Below, piece by piece: positions 52,479-60,291 of a stretch of 64,000 bases of DNA; position 1 is the first letter of the stretch, and each line of letters starts with the position of its first letter. This DNA is from Pseudomonas berkeleyensis (GTDB lineage: Bacteria > Pseudomonadota > Gammaproteobacteria > Pseudomonadales > Pseudomonadaceae). The stretch spans positions 434,001-498,000 of the forward strand of contig NZ_CP059139.1 of the NCBI RefSeq assembly GCF_014109765.1. Direction: 5' to 3'. Below the pieces are notes generated by a model, which was not told where the DNA came from, searched no databases, and saw only the letters and a program-made list of their open reading frames with translations. The translations under genes were made by a program, and so were the position numbers.

Positions 52479-52500
52479 GAGCCCGCCGATTGGCGGGCTC
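52479..52500 (-). terminator. Hairpin after pyrC'
   Basis: A 9-bp perfect stem GAGCCCGCC / GGCGGGCTC with a 4-base loop begins 8 bp after the pyrC' stop (minus strand). No T-run follows because a REP element comes directly after it. Confidence 0.6.
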
Positions 52501-52507
52501 GAAGGGC

Positions 52508-53779
52508 TCAGCTCTGGTAGCTGATATGTCCATCGACCAGCGTGTAGCGCACTGCGCCGGGCAGGCAGTGGCCGATGAACGGGCAGTTGCTGCCCTTGGA
52601 GTACCACTGCTCGCCAGCGACGGTCGACGCTTGTGCATCGAACAGTACGATATCGGCAGCCCCGCCGACGCTCAGCTTGCCAGCCGGTAGACGCAATGCG
52701 GCGGCTGGGCCACTGGTCAAACGTGCCAGCAGGGTCGGCAGATCCAGCAGGCCGTCCTGCACCAAGCTCAGGGCCAATGGCAGCAGCAATTGCACGCTGC
52801 TGATGCCTGGCTCGGTGGCAGCGAAGGGCGCCAGCTTGGCATCGCGCTCGTGTGGCTGGTGGTGGCTGGAGATGGCGGAGATGACGCCAGATTTCACTGC
52901 ATCACGCAGACCATCACGGTCGGCACGTGAGCGCAGTGGTGGCTGTACGTGATAGAGGCTAGAGAAGTCGATCAGCGCCTCGTCGGTGAGGATCAACTGG
53001 TACAGCGCTACATCCGCGGTTACCGGCAAACCGCGTGCTTGCGCGTTGGCGATCAGCTCGGCACCACGGGCGCTGGTGATTTGGCTGAAGTGCGCGCGGA
53101 CGCCGCTCTGCTCCACCAGTAGTAGGTCACGGGCCAGGGCTACGGTTTCGGCGGTTTCCGGGATGCCGGCCAGGCCGAGAAAGCTGGCGGTCGGGCCTTC
53201 GTGTGCCAGGCCGCCTTCGGCGAGGTCGGCGTCCTGCGAGTGGAAGATCACCTGCAGGTCGAAGGTGGCCGCATATTCCAGCGCGCGGCGCAGGGTGCGG
53301 CTGCTGCGGAAGTTGTCCAGGCCGTTGCCGAAGGCCACGCAGCCGGCATCGCGCAGCGCAACGAGTTCTGCAAGCTGTTCGCCGGCCAGGCCCTTGCTCA
53401 GTGCGCCGATGGGGAAGACCTTGGTGTGCCCGGCTTCGCGGGCGCGGTCGAGGATCAGCTCGGCCACCGCCGAGGTATCCAGCACCGGTTTGGTGATCGG
53501 CGGGCAGCACAGGCTGGTGATGCCGCCGGCCGCAGCAGCCAGGGTTTCCGTGGCGATGCTGCCCTTGCGGCTGTAGCCCGGCTCGCGCAGGGCCACCGAC
53601 AGGTCGACCAGACCGGGCGCGGCGATCAGGCCCTGAGCGTCGAAGGTCTTGTCGGCAGTGAAGCCGGCAGGTGCCTGGCCGGTGGCGACCAGTTTGGTTC
53701 CGTCGATATAAAGGTCGGTGACCTGATCCAGGCCGCTGCTGGGATCGATCACGCGGGCGCCGAGGATTGCGGTACGCAT
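52508..53779 (-). CDS. pyrC': Non-catalytic dihydroorotase-like protein PyrC' (aspartate transcarbamoylase partner)
   Basis: The 423-residue protein is of the dihydroorotase family but lacks key ligands. The metal-binding D-x-H-x-H stretch is replaced: residues 59-64 read DLSVAL, with Ser61 and Ala63 where the two His should be. The later FHSQDADL region is also altered. In pseudomonads such a degenerate dihydroorotase assembles with PyrB into a dodecameric aspartate transcarbamoylase and is needed structurally. Its ATG overlaps the pyrB stop by one base (TGATG), consistent with fixed stoichiometry. A functional dihydroorotase must be elsewhere. Confidence 0.93.
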   Translation of the reverse strand: MRTAILGARVIDPSSGLDQVTDLYIDGTKLVATGQAPAGFTADKTFDAQGLIAAPGLVDLSVALREPGYSRKGSIATETLAAAAGGITSLCCPPITKPVLDTSAVAELILDRAREAGHTKVFPIGALSKGLAGEQLAELVALRDAGCVAFGNGLDNFRSSRTLRRALEYAATFDLQVIFHSQDADLAEGGLAHEGPTASFLGLAGIPETAETVALARDLLLVEQSGVRAHFSQITSARGAELIANAQARGLPVTADVALYQLILTDEALIDFSSLYHVQPPLRSRADRDGLRDAVKSGVISAISSHHQPHERDAKLAPFAATEPGISSVQLLLPLALSLVQDGLLDLPTLLARLTSGPAAALRLPAGKLSVGGAADIVLFDAQASTVAGEQWYSKGSNCPFIGHCLPGAVRYTLVDGHISYQS

Positions 53780-54786
53780 CAGTTGGCCTCCTCGGCGTTG
53801 AGTTGACGTTGGGCGTTCTGCCCGCTCATGGCCATCGACAGCACGGCCATGCGGATGGCGATGCCGTAGGTGACCTGGTTGAGGATCACCGACTGCGGGC
53901 CGTCGGCCACTGCCGACTCGATCTCCACGCCGCGGTTGATCGGCCCCGGGTGCATCACCAGGGCATCCGGCTTGGCCAGCTTGAGGCGCTGCTCGGTGAG
54001 GCCGAACAGGCGGTAGAACTCGCCCTCACTGGGCAGCAGGCCGCCCTGCATGCGCTCACGCTGCAGGCGCAGCATGATCACCACGTCGACGTCCTTGAGG
54101 CCTTCATTGGCATCGCTGAACACGCGCACGCCGTAGCTTTCCTCCAGGCCGATGGGCAGTAGGGTCTTCGGCGCGATCACGCGGATGTCCGGGCAGCCCA
54201 GGGTCTTCAGCGCCAGCATGTTCGAGCGTGCCACCCGCGAATGCAGGATGTCGCCGACGATGGCCACCGAGAGATTCTCGAAGTCGCCCTTGTGGCGGCG
54301 GATGGTGAGCATGTCGAGCATGCCCTGGGTCGGGTGCGCGTGGCGGCCGTCGCCACCGTTGATGATCGCCAGGTTCGGGCACACGTGCTCGGCGATGAAG
54401 TGCGCAGCGCCGGAGTCGGCATGGCGCACGACGAAGATATCGGCAGCCATGGCCTCGAGATTGCGCAGGGTGTCGAACAGTGTCTCGCCCTTGCTGGTGG
54501 AGCTGGTCGACACGTTGAGGCTGATGACGTCAGCCGACAGGCGCTGGGCGGCCAGCTCGAAGGTGGTGCGGGTGCGCGTGGAGTTCTCGAAGAACACGTT
54601 GCACACGGTCTTGCCGCGCAGCAGCGGGACTTTCTTCACCGCGCGCGCGCCGACTTCGAGGAAGGAGTCGGCGGTGTCGAGGATTTCGGTCAACAGCTCG
54701 CGGGGCAGGCCGTCGAGTGAGAGGAAATGGCGCAGCTGACCTTGGTCGTTCAGCTGCAGCGGGCGCTTGGCGGCGAGTGGCGTCAT
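53779..54786 (-). CDS. pyrB: Aspartate carbamoyltransferase catalytic chain
   Basis: The 335-residue protein has the carbamoyl-phosphate-binding motif [20 protein letters not shown] (with STRTR), [40 protein letters not shown] and [13 protein letters not shown]. It makes carbamoyl-aspartate, the first dedicated step of pyrimidine synthesis. The roughly 35-residue N-terminal extension before the core is typical of the Pseudomonas enzyme that forms a complex with PyrC'. pyrR precedes it by 11 bp and pyrC' overlaps its stop, giving a pyrR-pyrB-pyrC' unit. Confidence 0.96.
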
Positions 54787-54797
54787 CGCAGGGAGTC

Positions 54798-55301
54798 TCA
54801 GTTGGCGAGCGTCTGGAGTTCGAGGGTCAGCGGCGTGGGGCCGGACAATTTTACCCGCTCGTTGGCCGCCAGCGACAGGGTGGCGCCGACCACGTCGGGG
54901 CGGATCGGCAGTTCGCGGGCATTGAGATCGAGCAGGCTGACCAGGGTTACGCTGGCCGGGCGGCCGTAGTCGAACAGTTCGTTCAGGGCGGCGCGGATGG
55001 TGCGGCCGCTCATCAGCACATCGTCGATCAACACCAGGTGCTGGCCTTCGATCTCGAACGGCAGCTCGGACGGCTGCACCTGTGGGTGCAGGCCGTTCTG
55101 GGTGAAATCGTCGCGGTAGAACGACACATCAAGGATGCCCAGGGCGTCATCACGTCCCAGCGCCTGCAGCAGGGCCTGGGCGACCCAGACACCGCCTGTG
55201 CGGATGCCGATGAAGCGCGGCTCACTGATCTGGCGCTGGTTGAGGTGCTGAGTCAGGGCGCTGGCCATGGCCGGCAGCAGGTCGTTGGGGTTCGGTAGCA
55301 T
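54798..55301 (-). CDS. pyrR: PyrR, pyrimidine-operon regulator/uracil phosphoribosyltransferase
   Basis: The 167-residue protein has the phosphoribosyltransferase PRPP-binding motif [20 protein letters not shown] and [18 protein letters not shown]. In Bacillus PyrR is an RNA-binding attenuator with uracil phosphoribosyltransferase activity; in pseudomonads it lies first in the pyrB operon and affects its expression. AAGGAG precedes the ATG at 55301. It is 30 bp downstream of ruvX. Motifs are complete, so enzymatic activity is plausible. Confidence 0.94.
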
Positions 55302-55331
55302 GGCGAAACTCCTTGGTGCGGGCCGATTCGC

Positions 55332-55766
55332 TCAGCCCGTGCAGTTTTCCTCTAGCCAGCCCTGTAGCAACAAGGCTGCCGCAATGGCATCGACCGGGCG
55401 CTTGCGGTAGCCGCCGCTCTGGCCTTCGCGCAGACGTTGGCCCTTGGCCTCGAAGGTGGTCAGACGTTCGTCGTGGGTGTAGGCCGGCAGGTTGAAGCGG
55501 CCGTTGAGGCGGCGGGCGAATTTCTCGGCGCGGGCGCTCATCTCGCTGGGCGTGCCGTCCATGTTCAGCGGCAGGCCTACCACCACGGCGTCCGGCTGCC
55601 ATTCCTTGATCAAGGCTTCGACTCGGTTCCAGTCCGGTACACCGTTCTGCGCCTTGAGCACGCACAGCTCGCGAGCCTGGCCGGTGATCACCTGCCCGAC
55701 GGCGACGCCGATCTGCTTGGTGCCGTAGTCGAAGCCCAGCAGCAGGCGTAGTGGCTTGTCGCTCAT
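55332..55766 (-). CDS. ruvX: RuvX/YqgF, putative Holliday-junction resolvase or pre-16S rRNA nuclease
   Basis: The 144-residue protein has the RNase H-like YqgF fold: LLLGFDYGTKQIGVAVGQ with the catalytic Asp, VVVGLPLNMDGTPSEMSARA, YTHDERLTTFEAKGQR, and C-terminal DAIAAALLLQGWLEENC. YqgF is essential in E. coli and processes the 5' end of 16S rRNA. The start ATG overlaps the algH stop by one base (TGATG), which is the usual pairing in this genus. Confidence 0.94.
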   Translation of the reverse strand: MSDKPLRLLLGFDYGTKQIGVAVGQVITGQARELCVLKAQNGVPDWNRVEALIKEWQPDAVVVGLPLNMDGTPSEMSARAEKFARRLNGRFNLPAYTHDERLTTFEAKGQRLREGQSGGYRKRPVDAIAAALLLQGWLEENCTG

Positions 55767-56335
55767 CAGGCGTGCCCGACCTGCGAACTCAGCAGGCTGA
55801 GGTTGACGCCCAGGCGTGCGGCTGCGGCATTGAGTCGCTGGTCGAAGGGCAGGTCGAACAGAATGCTGCTGTCGGCGGGGCAGGTCAGCCAGGCGTTGTC
55901 GGCCAGTTCGGCTTCCAGTTGTCCCGCGTCCCAGCCGGCGTAGCCGAGGGTGATCAGGTAACGATCCGGACCGCTGCCATCGGCGATGGCGAACAGTACG
56001 TCCTGCGAAGTGGACAGACCCAGCTCACCCAGCTCCAGGGTCGCCTGGAATTGCGGGCCCGCGGGGTGCAGGACGAAACCACGGTCGGTCTGTACCGGGC
56101 CGCCGGCGAAGATCGGCAGGCTGTGGCACAGCGCCGCAGGCTCTTCGTCAGGGCGCAATTGTTCGAGCACGTCGGCCAGATTCAGGCCATTTGGCTTGTT
56201 GATCACCAGGCCCATCGCACCCTGTTCGTTATGTTCGACCAGGTAGGTGACGGTCTGCGCGAAATTCGGATCGGCCATATGCGGCATGGCGATCAGGAAA
56301 TGGTGCTTGAGGGAGATGGGGGCTGAATTCTTCAT
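55766..56335 (-). CDS. algH: AlgH/YqgE family protein
   Basis: The 189-residue protein is the UPF0301 (YqgE) family member called AlgH in pseudomonads: LKHHFLIAMPHMADPNFAQT, NEQGAMGLVINKPNGLNLAD, and RYLITLGYAGWDAGQLEAEL. AlgH was linked to alginate regulation, but its biochemical role is not established. I start at ATG 56335 (MKNSAPISLKHHFL). It is coupled to ruvX by a one-base overlap and lies 173 bp downstream of tonB. Confidence 0.93.
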   Translation of the reverse strand: MKNSAPISLKHHFLIAMPHMADPNFAQTVTYLVEHNEQGAMGLVINKPNGLNLADVLEQLRPDEEPAALCHSLPIFAGGPVQTDRGFVLHPAGPQFQATLELGELGLSTSQDVLFAIADGSGPDRYLITLGYAGWDAGQLEAELADNAWLTCPADSSILFDLPFDQRLNAAAARLGVNLSLLSSQVGHA

Positions 56336-56483
56336 GGCCGCTAGTTTCGGCTTTAAGCAGCCGGGCTTCAAGCCATAGGGCTGTTCAGCTGTGGGGCTGG
56401 CCGACCTGACAATCGTTCTTGGTACGTAGTCCGGATGAAATCCGGGTGCGGTGGTGAAATTCCCAGCACGGATAAAAGAGCGA

Positions 56484-56505
56484 CGTAAGGTGCGCCGCGT
56501 GTACC
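56484..56505. repeat. Single GTGCGC-family arm near the tonB stop
   Basis: GTAAGGTGCGCC GCGTGTACC is a diverged arm ending 3 bp from the tonB stop codon. The rest of the tonB-algH spacer (56336-56483) shows nothing recognisable. Confidence 0.6.
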
Positions 56506-56508
56506 GGG

Positions 56509-57405
56509 CTAGTTGCTCGACAGCCGATCACCGCGCTCGAAGCGCCAGGTGCGGATGATTTCCAGGCGGTCGATGTCAGCCAGGTCACCGGTAAAGGGGG
56601 CATAGGGGGCGGCCAGGCGCACGATGCGTTGTGCGGCCTGGTCGAGAACCGCCTGGCCGGAGGATTCAAGCACTTGCACTTCGTACAGAGAACCATCGCG
56701 GTTGATCGACACCAGCAGGCGCAGGCTGCCATAGATGCGCTGGCGACGGGCATCGTCCGGGTAATTGAGATTGCCGATGCGTTCGACCTTCTTGCGCCAC
56801 TCGTCCTTGTACCAGGCGCCCTTGTCGCGCATGGTCGATGCGGCGTTGAGGCGATGGATCTTCGGACGCTTGGCGTAAGCCTGAACTTCCTGGGCCAGCT
56901 CGGCTTCCAGGCTGGCGATCTCCGCCGAGAGTTGCGCGGAGTCGAATACCGGGGCTGGCCGGGCTTGCGGCACGGGCTTGGTCTCTTCCCGCTTTACCGG
57001 GGTCTTCTGCTGTTGCGGGGCGCGGGTAGCGACTGCAGCCTTCGGTGCTTCCGGCTTGGTGGCCGGTTGCTGCGGCGTGGCGGGCGGGGTGACCTTGCGC
57101 ACCTCGCTGTCCTGGAACAGTGCCTGCTCGGTGGTCTTGGGCGCCGCCGCGTGCTCCAGGGTGCCGCTGCCTTGCTGATTGTCCTGGGCGAGGAAGTCAG
57201 CCTCCTTGGGCTTTTCCTCGCTCTTGAAGGTAGACAGGGTGATTCCCAGCGTCTTGCTGATTTCCGGCGGTGGCTCGAGGGTGAAGCCGACGCCGAGTAT
57301 CAGGGCAATATGCAGCGCTGTGGCCAGGAAAAGCGTGAACCCCAGGCGATCCGCCGGACGAACGTCGGCGGTGGAGATGGCGGGAGGGGTGGCTGCTGCG
57401 TTCAT
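56509..57405 (-). CDS. tonB3: TonB-like protein (TonB3 type)
   Basis: The 298-residue protein has one N-terminal membrane segment (about residues 22-42, RLGFTLFLATALHIALILGV), a Pro/Lys/Glu/Ala-rich central spacer (PPATPQQPATKPEAPKAAVA), and a C-terminal TonB domain (YPDDARRQRIYGSLRLLVSI, YEVQVLESSGQAVLDQAAQR). In P. aeruginosa the gene at this place, tonB3, is needed for twitching motility and pilus assembly, which fits the adjacent pil operon. I use ATG 57405, 20 codons after the first in-frame start. It lies 166 bp downstream of gshB. Confidence 0.9.
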   Translation of the reverse strand: MNAAATPPAISTADVRPADRLGFTLFLATALHIALILGVGFTLEPPPEISKTLGITLSTFKSEEKPKEADFLAQDNQQGSGTLEHAAAPKTTEQALFQDSEVRKVTPPATPQQPATKPEAPKAAVATRAPQQQKTPVKREETKPVPQARPAPVFDSAQLSAEIASLEAELAQEVQAYAKRPKIHRLNAASTMRDKGAWYKDEWRKKVERIGNLNYPDDARRQRIYGSLRLLVSINRDGSLYEVQVLESSGQAVLDQAAQRIVRLAAPYAPFTGDLADIDRLEIIRTWRFERGDRLSSN

Positions 57406-57452
57406 GACGTATCGGGTCTGCTTACGAATGACGCGCAGTCTGCGGCGCGGCG

Positions 57453-57473
57453 CTTCAGGCTGCAAGCCTGAAG
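57453..57473. repeat. Short perfect inverted repeat between gshB and tonB
   Basis: A 9-bp stem CTTCAGGCT / AGCCTGAAG with a GCA loop lies 47 bp before the tonB start, on the gshB side. The GCTTCAGGCTGCAAG pattern resembles another Pseudomonas REP type. Confidence 0.55.
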
Positions 57474-57522
57474 TGCCAGGCTGTTAGCTGGTTCAAGCTT
57501 GTGGCGTTTATGTAATGCCGGC

Positions 57523-57575
57523 GTAGGGCGGGCGCAACCCGCCAGCCAGGCAGTGGCGGGTTGCACCCGTCCTAC
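57523..57575. repeat. GTAGGGCGGG-family inverted repeat overlapping the gshB stop codon
   Basis: The left arm GTAGGGCGGGCGCAACCCGC faces the right arm GGCGGGTTGCACCCGTCC plus TAC. The TAG stop of gshB (minus strand, 57572-57574) is formed by the end of the right arm. It is a second copy of the element at 50256-50307. Confidence 0.85.
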
Positions 57576-58522
57576 GATCCGCGCTTTGCCGCTATGCAAT
57601 CCATCAGGCGCTCACCGATACGGGTGTCGAAGGCGGCATCGATTTCGCGAATGCAGGTCGGGCTGGTGACGTTGATTTCCGTCAGGTGTTCGCCGATCAC
57701 ATCGAGTCCGACGAAGATCAGTCCTTTTTCGCGCAGAGTCGGGCCGACGGCGGCGGCGATCTCGCGGTCGCGCTCGGTCAGTGGTCGGGCTTCGCCGCGC
57801 CCGCCGGCGGCGAGGTTGCCGCGGGTCTCGCCGGCTGCGGGAATACGTGCCAGGCAGTAGGGGATCGGTTCGCCGTCTATCATCAGAATGCGCTTGTCGC
57901 CGTCCTTGATGGCCGGCAGGTAACCCTGCGCCATGATCTGCTGCTGGCCGTGCTGAGTCAGCGTTTCCAGAATCACCGAGAGGTTAGGGTCGCCCTCGCG
58001 GTGACGAAAGATCATTGAACCACCCATGCCATCCAGGGGTTTGAGAATGATGTCACGGTGCTCATCGGCAAACTGGCGCAGAATGTCGGGGCGCCGACTG
58101 ACCAGGGTCGGTGGTGTGTATTGGGGAAACTGGGTGGCGAAGAACTTTTCATTGCAGTCGCGCAGACTCTGCGGCCGATTGACCACCAGTACGCCGTCGC
58201 GCTCAGCCTGCTCGAGCAGGTAGGTGGAGTAGACGAATTCGTTATCGAAGGGCGGATCCTTGCGCATCAGGATCACGTCCAGTTCGGCGAGCGGCGTGTC
58301 CTGCTCGGAACCAAGGGCGAACCAGCGTTGAGGATCGTTGAACACTTCCAGAGGCCGCATGCGTGCACGGGCTCGGCCGCGGGCCTGGTAGAGATCCTGC
58401 TGCTCCATGTAGAACAGCGACCAGCCGCGTGCTTGAGCGGCCAGCAGCATGGCCAGCGAACTGTCCTTCTTGAAGGAAATGCTGGCAATCGGATCCATGA
58501 CGATCCCGAGACGAAGGCTCAT
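57572..58522 (-). CDS. gshB: Glutathione synthetase
   Basis: The 316-residue ATP-grasp enzyme adds glycine to gamma-glutamylcysteine. It begins MSLRLGIVMDPIASISFKKD and has ILMRKDPPFDNEFVYSTYLL, IILKPLDGMGGSMIFRHREG for ATP binding, and FVGLDVIGEHLTEINVTSPT with the metal ligands. I use ATG 58522. It is divergent from pilG across a 243-bp spacer, and the first gene of the minus-strand run gshB-tonB-algH-ruvX-pyrR-pyrB-pyrC'. Its stop codon lies in a repeat element. Confidence 0.96.
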   Translation of the reverse strand: MSLRLGIVMDPIASISFKKDSSLAMLLAAQARGWSLFYMEQQDLYQARGRARARMRPLEVFNDPQRWFALGSEQDTPLAELDVILMRKDPPFDNEFVYSTYLLEQAERDGVLVVNRPQSLRDCNEKFFATQFPQYTPPTLVSRRPDILRQFADEHRDIILKPLDGMGGSMIFRHREGDPNLSVILETLTQHGQQQIMAQGYLPAIKDGDKRILMIDGEPIPYCLARIPAAGETRGNLAAGGRGEARPLTERDREIAAAVGPTLREKGLIFVGLDVIGEHLTEINVTSPTCIREIDAAFDTRIGERLMDCIAAKRGS

Positions 58523-58765
58523 GGGGGTAACTCTCCGCGAGATAGAGGGCAAAGGCCCGGTAGTTGTGCCGAACGAGGCTTGTCAGGGTGGCGTCGACCG
58601 GGGCCTTGGTCAAGGGCCGGAGCTGCCCTGGCAGGCTTATAGATTGCATCTGGAGAGTGTGCTAAAAAGGCCCGACGATTGGGTCAAGCCCCATCGGCGA
58701 CTGGGCCTCAGGCATACTGATAACGCGAAAAAATAACGACTCACCGAGGCGATGGTAGGGCGAAA

Positions 58766-59173
58766 ATGGAACAGCATTCCGAGGGTTTGAAAGTGATGGT
58801 GATCGACGATTCGAAAACGATTCGTCGCACCGCGGAAACTCTGCTGAAAAAAGTGGGTTGTGAGGTCATCACCGCGGTCGATGGCTTCGATGCCCTGGCC
58901 AAGATTGCCGACACTCACCCCAGCATCATCTTTGTCGACATCATGATGCCGCGTCTCGATGGGTATCAGACCTGTGCCCTGATCAAGAACAACAGTGCTT
59001 TCAAATCCACTCCGGTGATCATGCTGTCCTCCAAGGATGGCCTGTTCGATAAAGCCAAGGGACGCATCGTCGGTTCCGATCAATACCTGACCAAGCCTTT
59101 CAGCAAGGAAGAGTTGCTCGGTGCGATCAAAGCCCACGTGCCTGACTTCACTCCGGTGGAACAAGCCTCCTGA
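58766..59173 (+). CDS. pilG: PilG, CheY-like response regulator of twitching motility
   Basis: The 135-residue single receiver domain has acidic residues in VMVIDDSKTIRRTAE, phosphoacceptor Asp58 in IIFVDIMMPRLDGYQ, and the conserved Lys in QYLTKPFSKEEL. PilG is phosphorylated by the ChpA kinase and promotes pilus extension. First gene of the pilGHIJK-chpA operon; 46 bp separate it from pilH. Its 243-bp upstream spacer (58523-58765) must hold the operon promoter; a GGCATACT -10-like stretch is near 58710, weak evidence. Confidence 0.95.
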   Translation: MEQHSEGLKVMVIDDSKTIRRTAETLLKKVGCEVITAVDGFDALAKIADTHPSIIFVDIMMPRLDGYQTCALIKNNSAFKSTPVIMLSSKDGLFDKAKGRIVGSDQYLTKPFSKEELLGAIKAHVPDFTPVEQAS

Positions 59174-59219
59174 CGTGATGGCCTCAGGGCCTCGCGCCAC
59201 TTCTGTATTGGGAAACACC

Positions 59220-59585
59220 ATGGCTCGAATTCTGATTGTTGATGACTCCCCGACCGAGATGTACAAGCTGACCGCTATGCTGGAAAAGCATGGCCATCAG
59301 GTACTGAAAGCGGAAAACGGCGCCGACGGCGTGGCCCTGGCCCGCCAGGAAAAGCCGGACGCGGTTCTGATGGACATCGTCATGCCCGGCCTCAATGGTT
59401 TCCAGGCGACTCGTCAACTGACCAAGGACGCCGAAACCAGCCACATTCCGGTGATCATCGTCACCACCAAGGATCAGGAAACCGACAAGGTCTGGGGCAA
59501 GCGCCAGGGCGCCAAGGACTACCTGACCAAGCCGGTCGACGAAGATACCTTGCTGAAAACCCTCAATGCGGTGCTGGCCGGCTGA
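59220..59585 (+). CDS. pilH: PilH, CheY-like response regulator of twitching motility
   Basis: The 121-residue receiver domain begins MARILIVDDSPTEMYKLTAM with phosphoacceptor Asp52 in AVLMDIVMPGLNGFQATRQL and the Lys in DYLTKPVDEDTL. PilH competes with PilG for phosphoryl groups and supports pilus retraction or response termination. ATG 59220 gives the standard N-terminus. pilI follows 45 bp downstream. Confidence 0.95.
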   Translation: MARILIVDDSPTEMYKLTAMLEKHGHQVLKAENGADGVALARQEKPDAVLMDIVMPGLNGFQATRQLTKDAETSHIPVIIVTTKDQETDKVWGKRQGAKDYLTKPVDEDTLLKTLNAVLAG

Positions 59586-59630
59586 TGCCGTGCCGTCCGC
59601 GTATTAAATAAGAAGAAGGCCACGGCTGGC

Positions 59631-60167
59631 ATGTCGGACGCGCAGACTCCTTTCCAGATCCTCTTCGAGATCGACCAGCGTTGCCGAGTCCTGGCGGCCG
59701 GCTTGCCGTCGCAACAGGCGGCGGTGCAAACCTGGAGCGGTATCGGTTTTCGCATGGGCGAGCGATTCTTCGTCGCGCCGATGGGGGAAGTGGGTGAAGT
59801 CCTGCACGAGCCACGCTACACCCTGCTGCCGGGTGTGAAAGGCTGGGTCAAAGGGGTGGCCAACGTGCGTGGCCGCCTGTTGCCGATCATGGATCTGTGC
59901 GGATTCTTCGGCAATGAACTGTCGCCGCTGCGCAAGCTGCGGCGAATTCTGGTGGTCGACCACCAGGAAATCTTCGCTGGCCTGACGGTCGACGAGGTTT
60001 TCGGTATGCAGCATTTCCCCGTGGATGCATTTTCAGAACAACTGCCGCCTCTCGAGTCGAGCATTGCGCCGTTTATCCACGGTGTTTTTCAACGGGAACA
60101 GCCCTGGTTGGTATTCAGCCCTCATGCGTTGACGGCAGATCCAGGCTTTCTCGATGTTGCCTATTAA
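59631..60167 (+). CDS. pilI: PilI, CheW-like adaptor
   Basis: The 178-residue protein is a CheW-domain adaptor: GIGFRMGERFFVAPMGEVGE, YTLLPGVKGWVKGVANVRGR, and LLPIMDLCGFFG. PilI links the PilJ receptor to the ChpA kinase. It begins at ATG 59631. The spacer to pilJ (124 bp) contains the small 23-bp inverted repeat related to the MITE-like element and a short GC hairpin at 60223-60238. Confidence 0.94.
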   Translation: MSDAQTPFQILFEIDQRCRVLAAGLPSQQAAVQTWSGIGFRMGERFFVAPMGEVGEVLHEPRYTLLPGVKGWVKGVANVRGRLLPIMDLCGFFGNELSPLRKLRRILVVDHQEIFAGLTVDEVFGMQHFPVDAFSEQLPPLESSIAPFIHGVFQREQPWLVFSPHALTADPGFLDVAY

Positions 60168-60176
60168 GCAGGTCGT

Positions 60177-60199
60177 TTAAAAACGCAGGTAGTTTTTAA
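60177..60199. repeat. Miniature inverted repeat related to the 144-bp MITE-like element
   Basis: TTAAAAAC, seven bases (GCAGGTA), then GTTTTTAA is a perfect 8-bp inverted repeat. The stretch AACGCAGGTAGTTTTTAAGG is shared with the right end of the 34936-35079 element. It looks like an internally deleted copy or a solo end lodged between pilI and pilJ. Confidence 0.65.
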
Positions 60200-60291
60200 G
60201 GCATCTGCAGATTTTCGGTTGGGCCGGCTCTGCCGGCTCTTTGGCGTTACATGGGAACCGTAGTGCGGTCGGTCCAGGCGGGGGCCAGATA

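Noticed and set aside
55766..58522. Treating gshB to pyrC' as one certain operon
   Set aside because: The genes are collinear, but spacers of 166 bp (with two repeats) and 173 bp around tonB make separate promoters likely; only algH-ruvX and pyrR-pyrB-pyrC' are tightly packed.
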